A stretch of DNA of 64,000 bases from Achromobacter sp. MFA1 R4 (GTDB taxonomy: Bacteria; Pseudomonadota; Gammaproteobacteria; Burkholderiales; Burkholderiaceae_B), in NCBI RefSeq assembly GCF_900156745.1, contig NZ_LT707065.1, forward strand, positions 496,001-560,000, read 5' to 3'. Below the pieces are notes generated by a model. The model was not told the DNA's origin, searched no databases, and saw only the letters and a program-made list of their open reading frames with translations. Position numbers and translations under genes: made by a program. Below, one piece after another: positions 19,033 through 30,078 of the stretch (positions are counted from its first letter, which is position 1; each line of letters starts with the position of its first letter).

Positions 19033-19677
19033 ATGACTGAAATCTGGTTCATCCGCCACGGCGAAACCGACTGGAATCGCCAGCGGCGCCTGCAAGGCTG
19101 GCAAGACATCCCCCTGAACGAATTTGGCGTCAACCAGGCCAGCCTGCTGGCCGCGCGCCTGCGCGAAGAGGCCCGGCATACGCCCATCCATGCCATCTAC
19201 AGCAGCGACCTGCAACGCGCGCACGCGACCGCCGTGCCCGTGTCCGAGCAATTGGGCCTGCGCGTGCGGGTGGAGCCCGGCATCCGCGAACGCGGCTTCG
19301 GCGTGCTGGAAGGCCTGGACCACGAGCGCATCGACGTCCTGGCGCCCGAGGCCGCCGCGGCCTGGAAGAGCCGCGATCCACTGCGGCCGCTGGACGGCGG
19401 CGAAGCGCTGGGTCAGTTCCAGTCGCGCGTGATTTCCACGGTCGACGATATCGCCAGCCGCCACGAAGGCGAGCGGATCCTGTTGTTCACCCACGGCGGC
19501 GTGCTCGACATCATCTGGCGCCACGCATCGGGCGTGCCGCTGAACGCGCCGCGCGACGCGGCGCTGCTCAATGTCAGCATCAACCGGGTCGGCGTTGAAG
19601 GCCGCAAGTGGGAAGTGCTGGACTGGGGCGACGTGACGCACATTGCCGCTGAAGTGGGCGACGACGTGGTGCCTTGA
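19033..19677 (+). CDS. Histidine phosphatase family protein
   Basis: A phosphoglycerate-mutase-like acid phosphatase of 214 residues. The catalytic motif IRHGETDWN begins at residue 7 (His9 would carry the phosphate). The second histidine lies in FTHGGVLDII. RQRRLQGWQDIPLNEFG is typical of the broad-specificity GpmB/CobC group. The natural substrate is not predictable. It is 27 bp after the LysR gene. Confidence 0.85.
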   Translation: MTEIWFIRHGETDWNRQRRLQGWQDIPLNEFGVNQASLLAARLREEARHTPIHAIYSSDLQRAHATAVPVSEQLGLRVRVEPGIRERGFGVLEGLDHERIDVLAPEAAAAWKSRDPLRPLDGGEALGQFQSRVISTVDDIASRHEGERILLFTHGGVLDIIWRHASGVPLNAPRDAALLNVSINRVGVEGRKWEVLDWGDVTHIAAEVGDDVVP

Positions 19678-19692
19678 GGTACTGACCGCGGT

Positions 19693-19711
19693 GCCGGTGC
19701 CAGACACCGGC
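19693..19711. repeat. Short inverted repeat between convergent genes
   Basis: GCCGGTG (19693-19699) and CACCGGC (19705-19711) form a 7-bp stem with a CCAGA loop. There is no T-tract. It may serve as a weak bidirectional terminator or be one copy of a dispersed palindrome. Confidence 0.4.
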
Positions 19712-19715
19712 GGAT

Positions 19716-20480
19716 CTACCCCGTCTTGCGCGGCTTGCGCGGCGCGTTGCGCGCCAGCCGGTCGTAGACGGCGTCGGGCAGCAGGCGCATCAGCTTGGCG
19801 ACCACGCCCATCTGCCATGGAATCACCGTGTAGGTCGTGCCCCGGTCGATCGCCGCCCGCGCGCGCTGGGCGAAGGCGTCCGCTTCCATCAGGAAGGGCA
19901 TGGAATACGGGTTGTGGGCCGTCATGGCCGTCTTGATGTAGCCGGGCGCGATCGTCACGACACGGATGCCTTGCGCAGCCAGTTCCAGCCGCAGGCTTTC
20001 GCAATAGGTCACCACGGCGGACTTGGAGGCGCTGTAGGCGCCCGCGCCCGGCAGCCCGCGCACGCCGGCCACGCTGGCGATGCCGACGAGCCGGCCCGCA
20101 CCTGCCGCGCGCATCGGCGCGATGAAGGGTTCGAAGGTGGACACGGTGGCCAACAGGTTGGTGTCCACGATGGCCTTGAAGACGTCGAAGTCCTCGCCGT
20201 GGTCCGTGAGCGTGCCCGCGCTGATGCCCGCGCTGGCGATGACCACATTCACCCTGCCCTGACAGAATCCGATGAAGTCCTGCGCAGCGGCATGCAGGGC
20301 CTGGCGGTCGCGCACGTCCACGGCATAGCAGCGATGCGCGCCGGGCAGGCTTGCCGCCAGTTCGCGCAGCGCGTCCTCGCGCCGGCCCAACAGGCCCAGC
20401 GTCGCGCCCGAGGCCGCGTACTGCTGCGCCAGGGCGCGTCCCAGGCCGCTGCTGGCCCCGGTGATGAAGACTCTGTCCAT
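19716..20480 (-). CDS. Short-chain dehydrogenase/reductase
   Basis: An NAD(P)-dependent Rossmann-fold oxidoreductase of 254 residues. The cofactor motif TGASSGLG is near residue 6. The catalytic Ser is in GIASVAGVRG and the active-site YSASK is near 152. The tail is basic (RKPRKTG) and the stretch before it is hydrophobic, so it may associate with the membrane. The substrate is unknown. It is convergent with the phosphatase gene. Confidence 0.88.
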   Translation of the reverse strand: MDRVFITGASSGLGRALAQQYAASGATLGLLGRREDALRELAASLPGAHRCYAVDVRDRQALHAAAQDFIGFCQGRVNVVIASAGISAGTLTDHGEDFDVFKAIVDTNLLATVSTFEPFIAPMRAAGAGRLVGIASVAGVRGLPGAGAYSASKSAVVTYCESLRLELAAQGIRVVTIAPGYIKTAMTAHNPYSMPFLMEADAFAQRARAAIDRGTTYTVIPWQMGVVAKLMRLLPDAVYDRLARNAPRKPRKTG

Positions 20481-20513
20481 GATTGCCCGAAGCGGTTGTG
20501 GCGTTGCAAAGAA

Positions 20514-20539
20514 TTAGGGCACGCTCTCGCGTGCCCTAA
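20514..20539 (-). terminator. carAB terminator
   Basis: A perfect 11-bp stem (TTAGGGCACGC with GCGTGCCCTAA, loop TCTC) lies 15 bp past the carB stop. The minus-side tail is TTCTTTGC, a modest T-tract. Confidence 0.65.
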
Positions 20540-20553
20540 CGTCGACTTGCGGC

Positions 20554-23500
20554 TTAGCCGTGCAGGGAAGCGTGAAGCTCTTGCAGCGGGTAGACCTGCA
20601 GGCCGAGGCCCTGGCGCAGGTATTGCATGCCTTCGACCGCGGCGCGGGCGCCGGCGATAGTGGTGAAGAAGGTCACGCGGGCGGCCAGCGCCTGAGTGCG
20701 GATGGTGCGCGAGTCGGCGATGGCGTTGCGGCGCTCTTCGACGGTGTTGATGACCAGCGAGATCTCGCCGTTCTTGACCATGTCGACGATGTGCGGACGG
20801 CCTTCGTTGACCTTGTTGACCACCTGCACCGGGATGCCGGCGGCTTCGATCTCAGCGGCCGTGCCGCGCGTGGCAACCAGCTTGAAGCCCAGGGTGTGCA
20901 GGCCGCGCGCCACTTCGACGGCGCGGGGCTTGTCCTGGTTCTTCACGCTGATGAACACCGTGCCGGATTCCGGCAGGCGCACGCTGGCGGCCAGCTGCGA
21001 CTTGACGAAGGCTTCGCCGAAGCTCATGCCCACGCCCATCACTTCGCCGGTCGACTTCATTTCCGGGCCGAGGATGGTGTCCACGCCCGGGAACTTCACG
21101 AACGGGAACACGGCTTCCTTGACCGAGAAGTAAGGCGGCACGACTTCCTTCGTGATGCCTTGCGCGGCCAGGGTCTGGCCGGCCATGGCGCGCGCGGCGA
21201 TCTTGGCCAGTTGCAGGCCGGTGGCCTTGGACACGTAGGGCACCGTGCGCGAGGCGCGCGGGTTCACTTCCAGCACGTAGACGTCGCCGCCCTGGATGGC
21301 GAACTGCACGTTCATCAGGCCGCTGACGTTCAGGGCCTTGGCCATCATGGTGGTCTGGCGCTTGATCTCGGCGATGACATCTGCCGACAGCGAGTACGGC
21401 GGCAGGCTGCACGCCGAGTCGCCCGAGTGCACGCCGGCCTGCTCGATGTGTTCCATGACGCCGCCGATGAAGACGGTTTCGCCGTCGGACAGGCAGTCCA
21501 CGTCGACTTCGGTGGCGTTGTTCAGGAAGCGGTCCAGCAGCACGGGCGAGTCATTGCTGACCTTCACGGCCTCGCGCATGTAGCGTTCGAGGTCTTGCTG
21601 CTCGTGGACGATTTCCATGGCGCGGCCGCCCAGCACGTAGCTGGGACGCACGACCAGCGGATAGCCGATCTCGGCGGCGTGGGCCAGGGCCTCGCCTTCG
21701 GTGCGCGCGGTGCGGTTGGGCGGCTGGCGCAGGCCGAGCTTGTTGAGCAGCTTCTGGAAGCGCTCGCGGTCTTCGGCGACGTCGATGGATTCGGGGCTGG
21801 TGCCGATGATGGGCACGCCGTTGGCTTCCAGGGCGCGCGCCAGCTTCAGCGGGGTCTGGCCGCCGTACTGGACGATCATGCCGACCGGGTTTTCCTTGTG
21901 GACGATTTCGAGCACGTCTTCGAGCGTCAGCGGCTCGAAGTAGAGACGGTCGGACGTGTCGTAGTCGGTGGAGACGGTTTCCGGGTTGCAGTTGACCATG
22001 ATGGTCTCGTACCCGTCGTCGCGCAGCGCCAGCGCGGCATGCACGCAGCAGTAGTCGAATTCGATGCCCTGGCCGATCCGGTTCGGGCCGCCGCCCAGCA
22101 CCACGATCTTCTTGCGATCGGTGGGGGCGGCTTCGCACTCTTCTTCGTACGTGGAGTACATGTAGGCAGTGCGGGTGGCGAATTCGGCGGCGCAGGTGTC
22201 CACGCGCTTGTAGACCGGACGCACGTTCAACTGGTGACGCAGCTTGCGCACTTCGGATTCCGAGGAATCCAGCAGGAAGGCCAGGCGGCGGTCGGAGAAA
22301 CCGCGGCGCTTCAGTTCAAACAGCGTGGCGTAGTCCAGGTCGGCCAGCGTCTTTTGCTCGAGCGCCAGTTCGATGTCGACGATTTCCTTGATCTGCGACA
22401 GGAACCACGGGTCGATGTGCGTGATGTTGTGCACTTCGTCCAGCGTGAAGCCTTGTGCGAAGGCGTCGCCCACGTACCAGATGCGTTCCGGACCGGGTTC
22501 GCCCAGCTCGACCTGCAGCTTTTCGCGGTCGGTGGTCTTCTGGTTCAGGCCGTCGACGCCGACTTCCAGGCCGCGCAGGGCCTTCTGGAACGATTCCTGG
22601 AAGGTGCGGCCGATGGCCATGACTTCACCCACGGACTTCATCTGGGTGGTCAGGCGCGCGTCGGCGGTGGGGAATTTTTCGAACGCGAAACGCGGCACCT
22701 TGGTGACGACGTAGTCGATCGAGGGTTCGAACGAGGCGGGCGTGGCGCCGCCGGTGATTTCGTTCTTGAGCTCGTCCAGCGTGTAGCCCACGGCCAGGCG
22801 CGCGGCGACCTTGGCGATGGGAAAGCCGGTGGCCTTGGACGCCAGCGCCGACGAACGCGACACGCGCGGGTTCATCTCGATAACGATCATGCGGCCGTTC
22901 TTGGGATTGACGGCGAACTGCACGTTCGAGCCGCCCGTATCCACGCCGATCTCGCGCAACACCGCGATCGATGCGTTACGCATGATCTGGTATTCCTTGT
23001 CGGTCAGCGTTTGCGCCGGCGCCACGGTGATGGAGTCGCCCGTGTGCACGCCCATCGGGTCCAGGTTTTCGATGGAGCAGACGATGATGCAGTTGTCCGC
23101 CTTGTCGCGGACCACTTCCATCTCGAATTCCTTCCAGCCCAGGAGCGACTCTTCGATCAGGAGTTCGCTGGTGGGCGAGGCTTCCAGGCCGCGGCGGCAG
23201 ATGGTTTCGAATTCTTCGGCGTTGTAGGCGATGCCGCCGCCCGAACCGCCCATCGTGAAGCTGGGGCGGATCACGGCGGGGAAGCCGGACGTGCCGACCT
23301 CAGCCGCGATGCGGCGCTGGACTTCCCAGGCTTCGTCCATGCTGTGGGCGACGCCCGACTTGGCCGATTCCAGGCCGATGTCGGTCATGGCCTGCTTGAA
23401 CTTCTGGCGGTCTTCGGCCTTTTCGATGGCGTGCTCGTTGGCGCCGATGAGTTCCACGTTGTGCTTTTTGAGCACGCCGTGGTGGGCCAGGTCCAGCGCG

Positions 23501-23793
23501 CAGTTCAGCGCGGTCTGGCCGCCCATGGTGGGCAAGAGCGCATCGGGTTTTTCACGCTCGATGATCTTTTCGACGGCTTGCCAGGTGATGGGCTCGATGT
23601 AGGTGACGTCGGCCGTTTCCGGGTCCGTCATGATCGTGGCCGGGTTGCTGTTCACCAGGATGGTGCGGAAGCCCTCGGCCTTGAGCGCCTTGCACGCCTG
23701 CGCGCCGGAGTAGTCGAATTCGCAGGCCTGCCCGATGATGATGGGGCCGGCGCCGATGATGAGAATGCTTTTTAGGTCTGTACGCTTGGGCAT
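20554..23793 (-). CDS. carB: Carbamoyl phosphate synthase large subunit
   Basis: It makes carbamoyl phosphate from bicarbonate, ATP and ammonia delivered by CarA, for pyrimidine and arginine synthesis. The protein is 1079 residues, full length. It has two homologous ATP-grasp halves: the first starts [22 protein letters not shown], the second [20 protein letters not shown] (both read in part). The C-terminal MGS-like allosteric domain ([18 protein letters not shown]) is intact. It starts 10 bp after carA. Confidence 0.98.
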   Translation of the reverse strand: MPKRTDLKSILIIGAGPIIIGQACEFDYSGAQACKALKAEGFRTILVNSNPATIMTDPETADVTYIEPITWQAVEKIIEREKPDALLPTMGGQTALNCALDLAHHGVLKKHNVELIGANEHAIEKAEDRQKFKQAMTDIGLESAKSGVAHSMDEAWEVQRRIAAEVGTSGFPAVIRPSFTMGGSGGGIAYNAEEFETICRRGLEASPTSELLIEESLLGWKEFEMEVVRDKADNCIIVCSIENLDPMGVHTGDSITVAPAQTLTDKEYQIMRNASIAVLREIGVDTGGSNVQFAVNPKNGRMIVIEMNPRVSRSSALASKATGFPIAKVAARLAVGYTLDELKNEITGGATPASFEPSIDYVVTKVPRFAFEKFPTADARLTTQMKSVGEVMAIGRTFQESFQKALRGLEVGVDGLNQKTTDREKLQVELGEPGPERIWYVGDAFAQGFTLDEVHNITHIDPWFLSQIKEIVDIELALEQKTLADLDYATLFELKRRGFSDRRLAFLLDSSESEVRKLRHQLNVRPVYKRVDTCAAEFATRTAYMYSTYEEECEAAPTDRKKIVVLGGGPNRIGQGIEFDYCCVHAALALRDDGYETIMVNCNPETVSTDYDTSDRLYFEPLTLEDVLEIVHKENPVGMIVQYGGQTPLKLARALEANGVPIIGTSPESIDVAEDRERFQKLLNKLGLRQPPNRTARTEGEALAHAAEIGYPLVVRPSYVLGGRAMEIVHEQQDLERYMREAVKVSNDSPVLLDRFLNNATEVDVDCLSDGETVFIGGVMEHIEQAGVHSGDSACSLPPYSLSADVIAEIKRQTTMMAKALNVSGLMNVQFAIQGGDVYVLEVNPRASRTVPYVSKATGLQLAKIAARAMAGQTLAAQGITKEVVPPYFSVKEAVFPFVKFPGVDTILGPEMKSTGEVMGVGMSFGEAFVKSQLAASVRLPESGTVFISVKNQDKPRAVEVARGLHTLGFKLVATRGTAAEIEAAGIPVQVVNKVNEGRPHIVDMVKNGEISLVINTVEERRNAIADSRTIRTQALAARVTFFTTIAGARAAVEGMQYLRQGLGLQVYPLQELHASLHG

Positions 23794-23803
23794 GATGCAA
23801 TCT

Positions 23804-24958
<1,155 letters not shown>

Positions 24959-24997
24959 AGTAAACCCCGGTTTTAGAATCGATAATCAAACCTTCGG

Positions 24998-25003
24998 ATT
25001 ATA
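24998..25003 (-). promoter_or_regulatory. -10 element of the carAB promoter
   Basis: A perfect TATAAT on the minus strand, placing transcription start about 30 bp before the carA GTG. No good -35 is seen at 16-18 bp, so an activator or extended contacts may be needed. Confidence 0.5.
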
Positions 25004-25192
25004 CCTTGACCGGCCGTTTTTCCCGGGGAACCGCGCCAAATAAGGCCAAAACCGGGATTTTGGCGGTTTCGGCCGCGCCGTTGCGCCCCTTTGCGGCGAC
25101 GGCCTCGCCCTTGCGGCCGACAGCGTCGTGGCGGCGTCGGTGATACGCTAGCAGCACCTTCAACCCTAGCCAGTTGCGAGTCGTATCAGTCC

Positions 25193-26146
25193 ATGCCCAG
25201 CCAACTTGACGCCCTGCGTGACCACACCACCGTCGTCGCCGACACCGGCGACTTCGAAGCCATGAAGGCCTTGCGTCCGACGGACGCCACGACCAACCCG
25301 TCCCTTATTCTCAAGGCCGTCCAGCAGGACGCCTATCGTCCGCTTCTGGAAAAGACCGCGCGCGAGCACCGCGGCGCGTCCACCCCCGAACTGATGGACC
25401 GGCTGCTGGTCGCCTTCGGCCGCGCGATCCTGGACATCGTGCCGGGCCGCGTGTCGACCGAAGTGGACGCCCGCCTGTCGTTCGACACCCGCGCCACCAT
25501 CGAGCGCGCCCGTGGCCTGATTGCCCTGTACGAGGCCGCCGGCATCCCGCGCGAGCGGGTGCTGATCAAGATTGCATCCACCTGGGAGGGCATCCAGGCC
25601 GCCCGGGCGCTGCAGTCCGAAGGCATCCGCTGCAACCTGACGCTGCTGTTCTCGCTGCCCCAGGCGGTCGCCTGCGCGGATGCGCGCGTGCAGCTCATCT
25701 CGCCGTTCGTCGGCCGGATCTACGATTGGTACAAGAAATCGGCCGGCGCGGCCTGGGTGGAAGACGACAATGCCGGCGCGCGGGATCCCGGCGTGCAATC
25801 CGTCACCGCGATCTACCGCTACTACAAGCACTTCGACATTCCCACCGAAATCATGGGCGCGAGCTTTCGCAATGTCGGCCAGATCCTTGCGTTGTCGGGC
25901 TGCGACCTGCTGACGATCAGCCCGGAACTGCTGAACAAGCTGGCCGCCACCGAGGGCGATGCCCCCGCGCAGCTTCGCGCCAGCGACGGCGCAGGCGAGG
26001 TTGCGCGCCTGGGCGCGGACGAAGTGACGTTCCGCACGCTGCTCAACGATGACGCGATGGCCAGCGAGAAGCTGTCCGAGGGCATCCGCCTCTTTGTGGC
26101 CGACGCCATCAAGCTGGACGCGCTGATCGAGGCGCAACGAGGCTGA
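25193..26146 (+). CDS. tal: Transaldolase
   Basis: It moves a dihydroxyacetone unit between sugar phosphates in the non-oxidative pentose phosphate pathway. The protein is 317 residues, the TalB length. It begins [20 protein letters not shown]. The signature [13 protein letters not shown] is near residue 33. The Schiff-base lysine lies in [13 protein letters not shown] used the ATG at 25193, as in other transaldolases. Upstream is a 7-bp inverted repeat (25045-25064, GCCAAAA/TTTTGGC) of unknown role. Confidence 0.96.
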   Translation: MPSQLDALRDHTTVVADTGDFEAMKALRPTDATTNPSLILKAVQQDAYRPLLEKTAREHRGASTPELMDRLLVAFGRAILDIVPGRVSTEVDARLSFDTRATIERARGLIALYEAAGIPRERVLIKIASTWEGIQAARALQSEGIRCNLTLLFSLPQAVACADARVQLISPFVGRIYDWYKKSAGAAWVEDDNAGARDPGVQSVTAIYRYYKHFDIPTEIMGASFRNVGQILALSGCDLLTISPELLNKLAATEGDAPAQLRASDGAGEVARLGADEVTFRTLLNDDAMASEKLSEGIRLFVADAIKLDALIEAQRG

Positions 26147-26215
26147 AGCCGGCCGGCGCGGCGCCGCTCGCCGCGCCGCCGCGCCGCCGGACCGCCGGGC
26201 CGCCGGGCCGCCTGG

Positions 26216-26743
26216 TCAGCGGCTATCGTGGGAGTGCACCTGCAGCGCTTCCAGAAAGCGCGATACCATGTTGTAGGCCGCCACCGTCGCCGTGAGTTCG
26301 ACGACCAGTTTTTCCGACCCCATGGCTGCCCGCGCGGCCTCAAACACCGCATCGGGCACTTGCACCTGGCGCGTCATGGCGTCGGTGTAGGCCAGGACCG
26401 CCCGCTCGCGTTCGCTGAACAGCCCGGAACCTTCCCAGGCGTCCAGCGCATCGAGCTTTTCCTGAGACACGCCTTCTTTCAGGGCGATCGGCGCATGCTG
26501 GTCGGCCTCGTAGGGCGCGCCATTGATGGCCGCCACGCGCATGATCACCAGCTCCCGGAGATCCCCGGGCAGGCTGCTGAGCTGCCGGATGGACGTCAGG
26601 TAGTTCAGCCAGCCGCCGGCCACGGCGGGACTGTGCAGCAGCATCTGATACAGGTGCAGCACGCTGCCGCGTTCCGCAACGATGCGATCGACCAGAGGCC
26701 GTGCTTCAGGATGAGTCAAATCAGCGTAGGACAGGCGGGCCAT
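26216..26743 (-). CDS. Carboxymuconolactone decarboxylase-family protein (AhpD-like fold)
   Basis: The protein is 175 residues from the ATG at 26743, chosen because CAGGAG lies 5 bp upstream; an ATG 15 bp further out has no ribosome site. The helical CMD/AhpD core is recognisable (RELVIMRVAAINGAPYEADQ, then HAPIALKEG). The redox CxxC of true AhpD is absent, so peroxidase-reductase activity is not expected and the function is open. It is divergent from the phytochrome operon, with 99 bp between the starts. Confidence 0.75.
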   Translation of the reverse strand: MARLSYADLTHPEARPLVDRIVAERGSVLHLYQMLLHSPAVAGGWLNYLTSIRQLSSLPGDLRELVIMRVAAINGAPYEADQHAPIALKEGVSQEKLDALDAWEGSGLFSERERAVLAYTDAMTRQVQVPDAVFEAARAAMGSEKLVVELTATVAAYNMVSRFLEALQVHSHDSR

Positions 26744-26842
26744 GCGAACTCCTGACATATTGAAGGGCAGCAAATGCACACATTCTCACAATATCTTTGA
26801 CATAATGGCAGCAACCCTGCGCGTCTACGGTACCTCGCACGA

Positions 26843-29032
26843 ATGAATGCGCCGACCACATCCTACCCTCCATTCACTCTCGCGAACTGCGACAGCGAAC
26901 CGATACATATTCCGGGCGCCATCCAACCGTTGGGGGCGCTGCTCGCATTCGACTCGGATGGCACGCTGCGCTATGCCAGCGAAAACGCCGCACGGATCCT
27001 GGACACCTGCCTGACGCTGGATCAGCCCTGCCCGCATGAAACGTTGCCGCCGGGCCTGGCCCACTGCCTGTCTTCCTGGCTGGGCAACCCTGACCCCATT
27101 TTTGATCCCCTGACCATCACGCAGGACCGCGCAACCTATGACGTGATCGGCCACCGCAACAGCGACGGACTGACCATCGTCGAGCTGGAACGCCGGGGCG
27201 ACGGCGTCGGCATTGCCGCGCCGGAGCGCATCTACCGCAGCATCGAGCGGGTACGCCGCCAACGCGACATCCCGGGACTGCTGGACAGCATGGTGCGCGA
27301 AGTGCAGCGCGCCACGGGCTTCGATCGCGTGATGGCGTATCGCTTCCATCCGGACGACAGCGGCGAGATCGTGGCGGAACAGCGCCGCGACGACCTGGAC
27401 GACTGGGTGGGCCGGCGCTACCCTGCGGGCGATATCCCCGCGCAGGCGCGCCGCCTGTACACGGTCAACACCCTGCGCCTGATCGCCGACGCCACCTACC
27501 AGCCGGTGCGCGTCCTGAGCGCGCCCTCGCCCGATCCCCGCCCGCTGGACATGAGCTTTTCCGTCCTGCGCAGCGTGTCGCCCATCCACCTCGAATACAT
27601 GGCGAACATGGGCGTGCGCGCGTCGATGAGCCTGTCGCTGGTGATCGGGGGCCGCCTGTGGGGCATGATCGCCTGTCATCACCACTCGCCGCGGGCCGTT
27701 CCCTATCCGGCCCGCCTGGCGTGCGAAGCGATGGCCCAGGTGGTGTCCGCCACCGTGTCCGGCATCGAAGCCAACGAGCGCGCGGAGCAGTCCCGCAAGA
27801 GCGCCGCGCTGGTCAGCTACCTTGCCGAACGCGTGTCGTCGACCGAAAACGTGCACCAGGCCCTGTCGCGCGGCGACCAGACCCCGGCATCGCTCGTGCC
27901 GAACGACGCCGCGCTCTGTCTGTGGGGCAATAGCGTGACCGTGTTCGGCGGCATCGCGCCACGCGGAGAACTGGCCGGCATCCTGTGCGCGCTGGATCAA
28001 AGCGGCCAGCGCCTGGTCCATACCACCAACATCGCGCGCGATTACCCCGAGTTGCAGACCGACCTGGTGCCGTACGCGGGCCTGCTGGCCTGCAAGTTCG
28101 ACCCCATGAACAACGGCTGGCTGATCTGGCTGCGCAAGGAACAGATCGAAACCCTGGTCTGGGGCGGCCGGCCCGAGAAGCAATACGCCGTGGGCAGCCT
28201 GGGCCCGCGCCTGACGCCGCGCGGCTCGTTCGAGGCGTGGCGCGAAGTCGTGCGCGGGGTCAGCACGTCCTGGCTGCCTTCCGAGCTGGAGGCCGTGGAT
28301 GGCCTGCGCGACGAGCTTTCCCACATCTCGACCAGCCGCGCCGCCGACGTGGACCGGGCGCGCACCGCCCTCTTGGCCATGCTGGGCCATGACCTGCGGG
28401 ACCCCCTGCAGTCCATTTCCATGGCCGCCACCCTGCTGTCCAGGACGGACACGGGAGCGCGCATGGGCGAGCGCATCCGCTATTCCAGCGGCCGCATGCA
28501 GCGCCTGATTTCGCAGGTGCTGGACCTGTCGCGCCTGCAAGGCGGGCTGGGCCTGGGAATCGAAAAGCGGCCGTGCGATCTGTCGGCCCTGGTGAACGGC
28601 CTGATCGAGGAAAAGCGCCAGGCCTACCCGGGACTGCGCATCGAGCCCGACCTGCCCGCCGGCCTCACCCTCATGGCCGACACCGACCGCATCGCGCAGG
28701 TCGTGACCAACCTCATGAGCAACGCGCGCCAGCATGGCGCGCCGCGCCAGCCCATCCTGGTCAAGGCCGAGGTCTCCGACGACCTCATCACGCTGAGCGT
28801 CACGAACTACGGCGAGCCGATCCCCGATGACGTGCTCGCACACCTGTTTTCGCCGTTCAAGCCGGAATCGGTGGGCCAGTCGCGCAACCGCTCCGGCCTG
28901 GGGCTTGGCCTGTACATCGCCGAGCAGGTCGTACGCGACCACGGGGGCGACATCGCGGTCGAATGCCGCGACGGGCTTATCATTTTCACGGTAACGCTGC
29001 CGCGCGGCATGCCCGACACCAAACACGCTTGA
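26843..29032 (+). CDS. bphP: Bacteriophytochrome histidine kinase
   Basis: A red/far-red light sensor kinase of 729 residues with PAS-GAF-PHY-HisKA-HATPase order. The biliverdin-attaching cysteine is Cys16, followed by IHIPGAIQPLG. The GAF motif PAGDIPAQAR (Asp197) varies from the usual PASDIP. The chromophore-pocket histidines are His249 (SPIHLEYM) and His279 (ACHHHSP), 30 apart as in well-studied relatives. The PHY tongue motif PRGSF is at 459-463. The phospho-accepting histidine is His516 (LGHDLRDPL), with the N-box in NLMSNARQHG and a glycine-rich G-box SGLGLGLYIAEQ. All parts needed for photosensing and kinase activity are present. It is the first gene of a four-gene operon. Confidence 0.95.
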   Translation: MNAPTTSYPPFTLANCDSEPIHIPGAIQPLGALLAFDSDGTLRYASENAARILDTCLTLDQPCPHETLPPGLAHCLSSWLGNPDPIFDPLTITQDRATYDVIGHRNSDGLTIVELERRGDGVGIAAPERIYRSIERVRRQRDIPGLLDSMVREVQRATGFDRVMAYRFHPDDSGEIVAEQRRDDLDDWVGRRYPAGDIPAQARRLYTVNTLRLIADATYQPVRVLSAPSPDPRPLDMSFSVLRSVSPIHLEYMANMGVRASMSLSLVIGGRLWGMIACHHHSPRAVPYPARLACEAMAQVVSATVSGIEANERAEQSRKSAALVSYLAERVSSTENVHQALSRGDQTPASLVPNDAALCLWGNSVTVFGGIAPRGELAGILCALDQSGQRLVHTTNIARDYPELQTDLVPYAGLLACKFDPMNNGWLIWLRKEQIETLVWGGRPEKQYAVGSLGPRLTPRGSFEAWREVVRGVSTSWLPSELEAVDGLRDELSHISTSRAADVDRARTALLAMLGHDLRDPLQSISMAATLLSRTDTGARMGERIRYSSGRMQRLISQVLDLSRLQGGLGLGIEKRPCDLSALVNGLIEEKRQAYPGLRIEPDLPAGLTLMADTDRIAQVVTNLMSNARQHGAPRQPILVKAEVSDDLITLSVTNYGEPIPDDVLAHLFSPFKPESVGQSRNRSGLGLGLYIAEQVVRDHGGDIAVECRDGLIIFTVTLPRGMPDTKHA

Positions 29033-29048
29033 ACCTGGGAGACACAAC

Positions 29049-29414
29049 TTGAACGAAGTGCGCGCCATGCGCGTCCTGCTGGTGGACGACAACGAAATGG
29101 GATCGGAACTGCTGGCCGAGTTCCTGGCGCTTTCCAATCTGGAGACGCGGTGCGCCGCCACCGGAGGCGAAGCCCTGGAACTGGTCGACACGTTCGCGCC
29201 CGATGCCGTGCTGCTGGACATCCTGCTGCCCGACATGGACGGCTACGAGCTGGCCAAGCGGCTGCGCGAGCGTCCCAACCCGCCCCGCATCTACGCCCTG
29301 AGCGGGCTGGCGCGGCACGAGCGGCAGGACGCCATCAACAACATCTTCACCGGATGGATCGAAAAGCCCGCGGATCCCGACGCGCTGCTGGCCATTCTGC
29401 ACGAGGCCAACTGA
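29049..29414 (+). CDS. Single-domain response regulator
   Basis: A CheY-like receiver of 121 residues with no output domain. Acidic pocket Asp13-Asp14, phospho-acceptor Asp57 (LLDILLPDMDG), switch Ser (ALSG) and Lys in IEKPADPD are all present. I start it at the TTG at 29049, which has GGGAGA 6 bp upstream; an ATG at 29067 (MRVLLVDD) is the alternative. It lies 16 bp after bphP and is the probable phosphate acceptor from His516. Confidence 0.9.
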   Translation: MNEVRAMRVLLVDDNEMGSELLAEFLALSNLETRCAATGGEALELVDTFAPDAVLLDILLPDMDGYELAKRLRERPNPPRIYALSGLARHERQDAINNIFTGWIEKPADPDALLAILHEAN

Positions 29415-29424
29415 CGGTTTTTTC

Positions 29425-30066
29425 ATGACGCAATCCGACACCCTTGGCCTGCTGGCCGTGAAGGGCGTGCAGCTCAAGGTGTTCTGCCAGATCTTTCCCG
29501 TGCTGCGCCACGAAGTCCTGGGCCCGCTGTCCAGCGCCTCGCTCGCTGCCGCCATGCTGCGGCAGGCGCCCGAAGGCGCCAGCAATGAAGCCGTCCAGCA
29601 ACGCTGCGAACGGCTTGCCGGCGATCTTGCCGAGATGCTCGAAGAAAGCGTGGGCGTGGTGCGCGAGCTGGAGGGATGGCTGAGCGACGCCGGCGCCACG
29701 ACCCCCTGCGGCGATCTGCTGCAGGAATGCCGCAAGCTGATGTTCTCGCATCTGCTGCTGTCACGTCACGGCATCCGCTGGCCCGAGCAGGTGGTCCATG
29801 CCGACGTGCCGGTCTTCAGCACCCGGTACCTGGTGCTGGCGTGGCTGCTGTGCCTGTTGCCGATGGTGCCTGCCGACGCGCATCTCGAACTGGATGCGTC
29901 GGAGCCCGGCGTATGGCGCGCGCGGCTGCCCGAAGGCGGCGGCGCCGAGCAGCCGATGGCCTTCAACCCCCAGGAGGTCGAGCTTCTTGCCACCGCGGCG
30001 GGCTGGCGGCTGGAACGCCAGGACCGCTGCTGGTCCCTGCACTTGCCGGCCGCCTCTTCCGCCTAG
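29425..30066 (+). CDS. Degenerate histidine-kinase-like protein (possible phosphotransferase)
   Basis: The protein is 213 residues and matches no family I can name with confidence. The N-terminal part reads like a kinase dimerisation/phosphotransfer helix pair: FPVLRHEVLGPLSSASLAAA, where His29-Glu30 and the following Pro mimic an H-box. The C-terminal half ends in a strand pattern (GWRLERQDRCWSLHLP) like the end of an ATPase domain, but no N- or G-box is visible. This is the architecture of ChpT-type phosphotransferases, so it may relay phosphate from the phytochrome kinase or its regulator to another target. This is inference. It starts 10 bp after the response regulator. Confidence 0.55.
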   Translation: MTQSDTLGLLAVKGVQLKVFCQIFPVLRHEVLGPLSSASLAAAMLRQAPEGASNEAVQQRCERLAGDLAEMLEESVGVVRELEGWLSDAGATTPCGDLLQECRKLMFSHLLLSRHGIRWPEQVVHADVPVFSTRYLVLAWLLCLLPMVPADAHLELDASEPGVWRARLPEGGGAEQPMAFNPQEVELLATAAGWRLERQDRCWSLHLPAASSA

Positions 30067-30078
30067 CGAGCCGACCGC

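Noticed and set aside
20560-23775. A 1071-residue open frame antisense to carB
   Set aside because: Same effect of codon bias; the translation has no domain pattern and mirrors carB exactly.
26147-26215. GC-rich repeat CCGCCGGGCCGCCGGGCCGCC after tal
   Set aside because: A short run of GCC-type triplets with possible hairpins, no T-tract; too low in complexity to interpret.
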